Positions 57,960 through 64,000 of a stretch of DNA of 64,000 nt are shown here, piece by piece. The position numbers were made by a program, and so were the translations under genes. Position 1 is the stretch's first letter. Each line of letters starts with the position of its first letter. The notes below the pieces were generated by a model. It ran no database searches, was not told the origin of the DNA, and saw only the letters and a program-made list of their open reading frames with translations. This DNA comes from Neoarius graeffei (Eukaryota; Chordata; Actinopteri; Siluriformes; Ariidae), in NCBI RefSeq assembly GCF_027579695.1, contig NC_083577.1, positions 57,194,283 to 57,258,282 of the forward strand, given 5' to 3'.

Positions 57960-59598
57960 TAATGACCATGACATGGTTGTCTGGTTTGTACTAAACAGGC
58001 TAGTTTGAATATTTCAGAACCTGCTGATCTTTTGGGCTTTTCACAAAGTTTATAGAGTTTACACAGAATATTGCAAAAAACAAACAAACAAACAAACAAA
58101 CAAACAAACAAACAAACAAACCCATATCCAGTGAGTGACAGTTCTATGGATAGAAGATGGATATTGGTAAATTTCTGCCTATTTCAGCGGAATCAGCAGA
58201 TCGGTGGAAAGTACACTGGGATTATAGTCTTCATCAAAGTACCATTTATCGTTCACCTCTTGTTACGTTTACTTTTACTGAAGCCAGTTATAAATATGGT
58301 GAACCATCATGACTGAAATACTAGGATAAATGAATCAAGGGCACATACTGGTGCTTTTTTCTTGGATATGGCCTAGGCCTTAAAGTGAAACAGACATTAA
58401 AGTGCAGGTAATGGTTTTGGGTTTTTTTTTTAACTGCTTTGAGTCTGGTACCTTCTTTCTTTGTTCATCTTTCTTCTGCTGCAGGGTCACTTGTTCCTCA
58501 GCCTTCCTGGCCTCCCTGTATTCGCGCCCTCGAGCCTGTGAAGAAACGCCTCAATATGAATCAGACCACTAAAGCTGATACAATCACACAGATGGGCAGA
58601 GCCCTGAACAGCGAGTATCAGATGGTCTTTTGTGATATAATTCTGAGATTCTTAACACAATGAGGTGCTATGAGGATGGGTGAGGCAAGAGTGTGTAAAA
58701 GATGAAGAGATCCTTTGTGCGTTTGGACAGATAGCCTAGAGACACCAGGGAATGGCTGCTCTGTTTGGAATGGCTTTAGAGCAAGAGGAATAGGTGGGAC
58801 GACCTGGGCCGGGCATCCTGGGAAGTTAACTCAAATGATCATATACACAAACAGAGGATATGGAGGAGATTAATCGGTCTTGTCTTCTCAGGGGCCACAA
58901 AACCACATCAAGACGACGTCTTTCCACATACACTTTGATCAGCTGGCTTACGACATTTAGATTGGAGCATTCCATTACTTTTCTTGGAGGGCTTCCAGAG
59001 ATTTGAATCAATACCCTGTGAAGCACATTCAAAAAAGCCTCCTCTTCTAGAAAACTGATGGGACCAAACTTCTGTTACTTATGCAGTATGCCTGTACAGA
59101 ACTAACCTCTGATGGTTTAATATGTTTGTTAGCAGGATGTTCTTCTACAGATGGAAGGACTGGCTATCCAGAGAAGAAAAGCTTGCACAACAATACAGTA
59201 AGCCACACAAAAACTTTTTCCCCCTCACCACAGGACCTGCAAAAGCAATGTCGTCAGATGCCACATTCAAGTGGTTCATACAATAAAACAGGCCCCACGC
59301 TTCTCATGTCTCAGTCTCCTGTCTGCAGAATCATCCCTGGCCTGCTGAGGCACAGACTGAGATAGAATACTATTTTACTATAAAGGATATTATTTTTAGA
59401 GCACATTTAAAAATACACATCATCCCATAGCAGCTGTGCTTTGTCTGCTTAGCTAAGTGAGCAAAGTGGCCAGGAGTAGAAAGAAGCAGGATTCAGCAAG
59501 GAAGCTTAATTTGTTCTGACAATCACTGTAAATCATGAGTTACTTTGAATCTATTACACGATTGCCAACTTTATGGAATATAAGTAGCCACTGAGATG

Positions 59599-59637
<39 letters not shown>

Positions 59638-62600
59638 TACACTAGCTATCACTGGAATCATTATACAGCAGTTATAGAAGAGAGATCAATGCTCATCTCA
59701 TTATCTCTAGCCACTTTATCCTGTTCTACGGGGTTGCAGGCAAGCTGGAGCCTATCCCAGCTGACTACGGGCGAAAGGCGGGGTATACCCTGGACAAGTC
59801 GCCAGGTCATCACAGGGCTGACACATAGACACAGACAACCATTCACACTCACATTCACACCTACGGTCAATTTAGAGTCACCAGTTAACCTAACCTGCAT
59901 GTCTTTGGACTGTGGGGGAAACCAGAGCACACGGAGGAAACCCACGCGGACAACATGCAAACTCCGCACAGAAAGGCCCTCGCTGGCCATGGGGCTCGAA
60001 CCCGGACCTTCTTGCTGTGAGGCGACAGCACTAACCACTACACCACCGTGCCGCCAGAGATCAATGCAAACAACCAAAATAAATTCTTGTTTCACAGATA
60101 TTACAGAGTGCTTGTCAGTTCCCTATAATAACCCATTATGATATAAGTATTTGGAAATGCATGGTTTAGCAAATTAAATGATACTGAGGCAGTGACAATG
60201 ATGCTGCACTGATAGCACCAATTACATCGTCGTAGACTGCTGATGTCATTGGCTGAGACACTGGCTGCAGTCCAGGTACTTTCACTAGAACAATGCAGGT
60301 TATACCACACCAGTCTGCCCTTTTCCTGCACTCTCACACATCCTTCTGCATTCTGTGAACTCTGGGAAGTCCCTTCAACTCTGCTCATATCATTGTGCAA
60401 AAGCAGCACTTGTATCCTCACATTGGCTGGCCATGAAGACAAAGTCTGTGTATTTATATTTGGAGGAAATTCAATGACGGGCTTAGATAGCCCTCTCCAA
60501 TGTGTGGGTATAGAGGAGATAATTCAGAGAGGAAGTTGAGCCCATTGGCAGACTGACTCTTGTCTGCAGATGAATGCACCATGCTGATGAAAGCCCTCAA
60601 GAGGAGCCTGTTTATTCTGAAAACATACATCAAAGTCAGATCAATTGGTGTGAATTACCCTAGTGCCTTGGGCTGTAACCTCAGTGCCACAGCTATGCGG
60701 CAAAGATTTGAACCCAGGCCTATGGAACACACAGTGCATTCTTTGCCTGTCATCTTACCCAAGATGACACGGGTGTGGAGCTGCTCGCTGCCATAGGAAC
60801 TGAGCTGGACTTCTCAAGCCTTTGAAGATGTGCTTCTCTTTTCCTGCACAGCAGAAAGACACAAGATTACATAATAATATGCCTACCAGCAGAATACTGA
60901 ATTTTTGTTAATTAATGGCTACACTTTTAAACCAATTTCAATATCAGTGTGTCCAACATAACAGAAATGACTGAAGAGTTCAAAGAATAATCATGTCCCA
61001 TAAACTCTCTCTAGACTTAAGTGCACACATTGTCATTTGATAACTGCAGTGGTTTATTTTGCCAGTTTGGGGCATTCCCACGACCATGAATAATTTATGT
61101 CTTTGGACACCACTGATAATGTGGACTTCTTCTTTTGTTGTTTTAATCGACTCACTGCTCAAACAGACTTGAACTCCTGCTGCGCCTGCTTTAGTGCTAC
61201 CGTGTCTACTGGAGTAGACAGTAATGGAAAAAGGCTGTCGTTCTTTGAAACCATGTTCTCAGATTTGTTATTTTTGGATTTGAGCCAGTAGAGCAACAGG
61301 GACCAACTCCCTCCTAATGACTGAACACTGCATTCTTAACTCCATGGGGATGTGACAACATCTAATGAAAATATGTGAACATACATTAAAAGTTCGGGTT
61401 GGTACAGCTTCTTTCTCTCTTGCTCCTCCTCCTTTTTCCTTGTTTCTAGTCTGTTGGCCTGCAAAGCAATTTCGACATATAATAATGTGTAACTTTATTG
61501 TCTCTATTATGGTGAACACTGAAAATGTTTCAAATATACACCGATCAGCCATAAAATTAAAAACACTGACAGGCAAAGTGAATTACATTGATTATGTTGT
61601 TACAGTGACACCTGTCAAGGGGTGTAATATATTAGGCAGCAAGAGAACAGTTCTTGAAGTTGATGTGTTGGAATCAGGAAAAATGAGCAAGTGTAAGGAT
61701 CTGAGCAACTTTGACAAGGGCCAAGTTGTGATGGCTAGATGACTGGGTCTGAGCATCTCCAAAATGGCACACCTTATGGGGTGTTCCCAGTATGCAGTGG
61801 TTAGTACCTACCAAAAGTGGTCCAAGGAAGGACATCCGGTGAATTGGTGACAGGGTCATGGGTGTCGAAGGCTCACTGATTCGCATGCAGCATGAAGGCT
61901 AACCCATATGGTCCAATCCTACAGAAGAGCTCCTGTAGCACAAACTGCTGAAAAAGTTAATGCTGGCTAAAACAGAAAGGTGTCAACATTAACTTTTTCA
62001 GCAGTTTCATGTCCCATGCAAATCAATGAGCCTTTGACACCCATGACCCTGTCAGCAGTTCACCCATTGTTCTTCCTTGGACCACTTTTGGTACGTACTA
62101 ACCACTGCATACTAGGAACACCCCACAAGATGTGCCCCCAGTCATCTAGCCATCACAATTTGGCCCTTGTCAAAGTTGCTCAGATCCTTACACTTGCTCA
62201 TTTTTCCTGCTTCCAACACATCAACGCCAGGTCATTGTAGGGCTGGCACATAGAGACAAACAACCATTCACACACACATTCTCACCTACGGTCAATTTAG
62301 AGCCACCAATTAGCCTAACCTGCATGTCTTTGGACTGTGGGGGAAAACGGAGCACCCGGAGGAAACCCACACAGACACAGGGAGAACATGCGAACTCCAC
62401 ACAGAAAGGACCCCGTTGGCCACTGGGCTTGAAGCCAGAACCTTCTTGCTGTGAGGCAACAGAGCTAACCACTACACCACCGTGCCACCCCCTAGTCATC
62501 TAGTCATCACAATTTGGCCCTTGTCAAAGTCGCTCAGATCCTTACACTTGCCCATTTTTCCTGCTTCCAACACATCAACTTCAAGAACTGACTGTTCTCT

Positions 62601-63402
62601 TGCTGCCACATCTTGACAGGTGCCAGTGTAACAACAACATAATCAATGTAATTCAGTTGACCTGCCAGTGTTTTTAATATTATGGCTGATGAGTGTATAC
62701 ATAAATTACTTGGGTAAGAAAATAATTAATTTCAACCTGAACACAAAACACAAATTGGCTGTTTTTATAAAGACAAACAAATTATTTATCAGTCACTTAA
62801 TTGGCAGTAATTGTTATTTTATGGGTGACTGGAATATGTCTAACCAAATTCTTCTTTCAACTGTTGTAGTTTGTGGCTATTAATATGATTAAACTCATTA
62901 ACTAGTAAGTCCTAGTTTCTGTATATAAGTCTATCGATTAATTTTATTTAATTGCAGTGCATGATAACAGTATGACAGGTCTCAGCAATGACCTCTAGAG
63001 TTTTAAAGCAGCACTACAACAATGTAATAAAACCTCAGCTCAAAATCAGAACACTTATTCAATGACTCCAGTTGATCAAATCTAGAAAGTACACAAATAA
63101 TTAAATATTCAGGTGAAAAAAAAGTCAATTTATCATCCTGTCACACTTTCTCTCTCTGTTTGGCCTTCATCCTCTGATTCTCTTCTTCCTCTTCTTGTCT
63201 CCTGGATTGGTCCATGTACTGTCGGATGAGCTATGGAAAGCCCCAAAATATAATAAAGAATTACAATGCATATAAACATACATGGTCATTGGGGAATTCG
63301 TTTTAAATTCTAAACAGAATGGCAGTACCTTTTTCTGGAGTTTAGACTGGTTAGCCACCATCTGCTGTCTCCGTCGTGCGTCTGACAATGATACAGTCCC
63401 AC
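54423..63402 (-). CDS. epsti1: epsti1, C-terminal eight exons (5' end beyond window)
   Basis: Eight antisense exons with GT/AG introns and consistent phase: 63402-63329, 63230-63147, 61458-61406, 60843-60759, 58535-58452, 56796-56723, 56571-56402 and 54553-54423. They give 250 residues before a TAA. The product is a Glu/Lys/Arg-rich coiled coil that tracks human EPSTI1 block by block, including the EEKKR-like helix, KAEE...KDEQ and VN(N/S)AFLDRL. In mammals EPSTI1 is interferon-induced and linked to macrophage activation and tumour-stroma signalling. The last exon adds a CUE-like domain. N-terminal exons lie to the right of the window. Confidence 0.88.
56402..56571 (-). CDS. epsti1: epsti1 exon with VNSAFLDRL motif
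   Basis: 170 nt, acceptor tatttcctccag, donor GGAG|gtgggt. It starts in phase 2 and ends in phase 1. [13 protein letters not shown] matches VNNAFLDRLQGK near the end of human EPSTI1. The rest is a low-complexity Gln/Ser/Pro linker to the CUE-like exon. Confidence 0.85.
56723..56796 (-). CDS. epsti1: epsti1 coiled-coil exon
   Basis: 74 nt, acceptor tttattatttccag, donor CTGCG|gtaagg. It encodes [18 protein letters not shown] and then MENERLR, highly charged helix matching human ELLELKRQQQEQERAKIHQTEHRR in position. Confidence 0.85.
57004..57336 (+). repeat. DANA-like SINE in epsti1 intron
   Basis: Copy with a short internal deletion (tgcatgttgtccgtgctccgg). It is flanked by an exact 12-bp duplication, attttctattca (56992-57003 and 57337-57348), and is antisense to epsti1. 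Confidence 0.92.
57445..57562 (+). repeat. 5'-truncated older DANA-like SINE
   Basis: Only the 3' third is present ('gtgttcatctctgtggcgacc...gataagcagtatagataatggatgga'). It is of the diverged branch seen at 11476. Confidence 0.7.
57876..57950 (+). repeat. (TA)n microsatellite
   Basis: About 37 TA units followed by a T run, in an epsti1 intron. Confidence 0.95.
58076..58121 (+). repeat. (CAAA)n microsatellite
   Basis: About 11 tandem CAAA units in an epsti1 intron. Confidence 0.92.
58452..58535 (-). CDS. epsti1: epsti1 coiled-coil exon
   Basis: 84 nt in phase 0, acceptor gcgtttcttcacag, donor AAGAAG|gtacca. It encodes [20 protein letters not shown] and then EQRKK, aligning with human YRDSLKAEENRKLQKMKDEQ. 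Confidence 0.88.
59597..59640 (+). repeat. (AT)n(AC)n microsatellite
   Basis: About 14 AT units followed by a short AC run, in an epsti1 intron. Confidence 0.88.
59693..60055 (-). repeat. DANA-like SINE in epsti1 intron
   Basis: Full-length antisense copy flanked by an exact 12-bp duplication, agagatcaatgc (59681-59692 and 60056-60067). Same orientation as epsti1. Confidence 0.93.
60759..60843 (-). CDS. epsti1: epsti1 exon
   Basis: 85 nt, acceptor ctgctgtgcag, donor CTTGG|gtaaga. It begins by completing a Leu codon and ends in phase 0. [12 protein letters not shown] aligns with human LRREAFREHQQY, followed by a Ser/Ala-rich linker ending SSTPVSSW where human has SSTW. Confidence 0.85.
61406..61458 (-). 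CDS. epsti1: epsti1 coiled-coil exon
   Basis: 53 nt, acceptor attgctttgcag, donor AAGCT|gtacca, phase 0 to 2. [17 protein letters not shown] aligns with human SNKLEEKKRLQENLRR. Confidence 0.85.
61539..62695. mobile_element. Fold-back Tc1-like relic with SINE insertion
   Basis: The ends CACCGATCAGCCATAA and TTATGGCTGATGAGTG face each other, with TA at both sides. The two arms are inverted copies of the 5' half of a Tc1-like element, including an N-terminal transposase fragment ([10 protein letters not shown]...). A truncated antisense SINE plus a 90-bp duplication lies in the right arm. It sits in an epsti1 intron. Confidence 0.8.
62226..62489 (-). repeat. DANA-like SINE with 90-bp flanking duplication
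   Basis: Antisense copy lacking the usual 3' end (it begins at 'gccaggtcattgtagggctg'). The head is intact at the right (accactacaccaccgtgccacc). It is flanked by a direct duplication of about 90 bp (62136-62225 and 62490-62579), far longer than the 12-13 bp seen at other copies. Confidence 0.85.
63147..63230 (-). CDS. epsti1: epsti1 coiled-coil exon
   Basis: 84 nt in phase 0, acceptor ctttccatag, donor GAGAAA|gtgtga (weaker donor). It encodes 28 residues ending [11 protein letters not shown], matching human LQKMKAIQREK. The next exon joins without phase break. Confidence 0.85.
63329..63402 (-). CDS. epsti1: epsti1 exon, most 5' in window
   Basis: 74 nt, acceptor tttctgtgtcatag, donor AAAAAG|gtactg, phase 1 to 0. 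It encodes [20 protein letters not shown], aligning with human GGSQSETEVRQKQQLQLMQSK. Upstream exons lie beyond 64000. Confidence 0.85.
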
Positions 63403-63457
63403 CTATGACACAGAAAACATTAGCAGGACTTTATAACTTAAATTTTTGTGTCTACTA

Positions 63458-64000
63458 GTGCATCTCAAAAAATTAGAATATTGTGAAAAAGTTCAATATT
63501 TTCCATCAGCTATTTAAGAAAGTGAAAATATTATATATTATAGACTCATTACACATAAACTAAAATGTTTCAAGCATTTTTCTATTTTAATTTTAATCAG
63601 TATGGCATACAGTACAAAAACATAAAAAAACATCTCAAAATATTAGAATATTTCATTTTGAGTTTGAGTAAAACAGTATGAACACAGTGTATCTCTCGGT
63701 CTAGTTCAGTACACACAACCACAATCATGGGGAAGACTGCTGACTTGACTGTTGTCCAGAAGATGATCACTGATGCCCTCCACAAGGAGGGTAAGCCACA
63801 AAAGGTCATTGCTGAAAAGGGTGGCTGGAAAAGGTGCACAAGCAACAGGGATGGCCGCAGTCTTGAGAGGATTGTCAAGAAAAGTTGATTCAAGAACTTG
63901 GGAGAGCTTCACAAGGAGTGGACTGAGGCTGGTGTCAGTGTATCAAGACCCATCACGAACAGACATCTTCAAGAAAGGGGATACAACTTTCACATTCCTA
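63458..64000 (+). mobile_element. Tc1-like transposon, cut by window edge
   Basis: The left terminus is 'agtgcatctcaaaaaattagaatattg', a repeated motif ('catctcaaaatattagaatattt') recurs at about 63632, and then a transposase start appears. Lies in an epsti1 intron 5' of the exon at 63329. The right part is beyond the window. Confidence 0.8.
63727..64000 (+). pseudogene. Tc1-like transposase N-terminus, broken and truncated
   Basis: ATG at 63727 (MGKTADLTVVQKMI), then a helix-turn-helix region (LHKEGKPQKVIAEK) and SLERIVKK. A TGA at about 63885 interrupts the frame, which continues as FKNLGELHKEWTEAG. It runs off the window. Confidence 0.78.

Noticed and set aside
59081-59365. 94-residue + strand frame in an epsti1 intron
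   Set aside because: No motif, opposite strand to the gene, and no splice or promoter support.

Overview
The window looks like teleost fish nuclear DNA. It has spliced vertebrate genes with GT/AG introns, many tRNA-derived SINEs resembling the zebrafish DANA/mermaid family, many Tc1/mariner elements, Ty3/gypsy retrotransposons and long simple repeats. An otophysan (catfish or cyprinid relative) is plausible from the SINE type, but the species cannot be fixed from this sequence alone.

Two host genes are supported. tnfsf11 (RANKL, a TNF-superfamily cytokine) runs on the + strand from its ATG at 6518 to its stop at 16365. Four phase-consistent exons are recognised: cytoplasmic plus membrane segment, a 10-codon exon, a stalk/early TNF-domain exon, and the main TNF-domain exon. 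epsti1 (epithelial stromal interaction 1) runs on the - strand from beyond the right edge to its stop at 54423. Eight phase-consistent coiled-coil and C-terminal exons are in the window, and the last encodes a CUE-like domain that I do not know from human EPSTI1. The convergent order tnfsf11(+) / epsti1(-) matches human 13q14, which supports both calls. No other host gene was found in the roughly 38 kb between them.

Layout. 1-6.3 kb: SINEs, two small hAT-type MITEs, a spliced THAP-domain fragment, a LINE fragment and two related - strand exon-like fragments. 6.4-17.9 kb: tnfsf11, with repeats in its introns. 18-22.5 kb: a hAT MITE and Tc1 relics. 22.7-29.3 kb: a Ty3/gypsy element with integrase upstream of reverse transcriptase (Gmr1-like order); its 3' LTR is split by a nearly intact Tc1-like transposon. 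29.7-33.4 kb: repeats and low-complexity DNA. 33.4-41.6 kb: a second LTR retrotransposon of conventional order with about 1.48 kb LTRs, nearly all of gag missing, and a palindromic piggyBac-type MITE in its protease region. 42-54.3 kb: SINEs, a palindromic hAT-type element and a Tc1-like element. 54.4-63.4 kb: epsti1, with SINEs and a fold-back Tc1 relic in its introns. The right edge cuts another Tc1-like element.

The window is mostly a layered record of insertions around two immune/bone-related genes. Exact target-site duplications let many of these be ordered in time. Both retrotransposons are disrupted by in-frame stops and frameshifts, and several of the stops are TGA codons that could come from CpG decay of CGA. 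No CRISPR array, rRNA gene or functional tRNA gene was seen.
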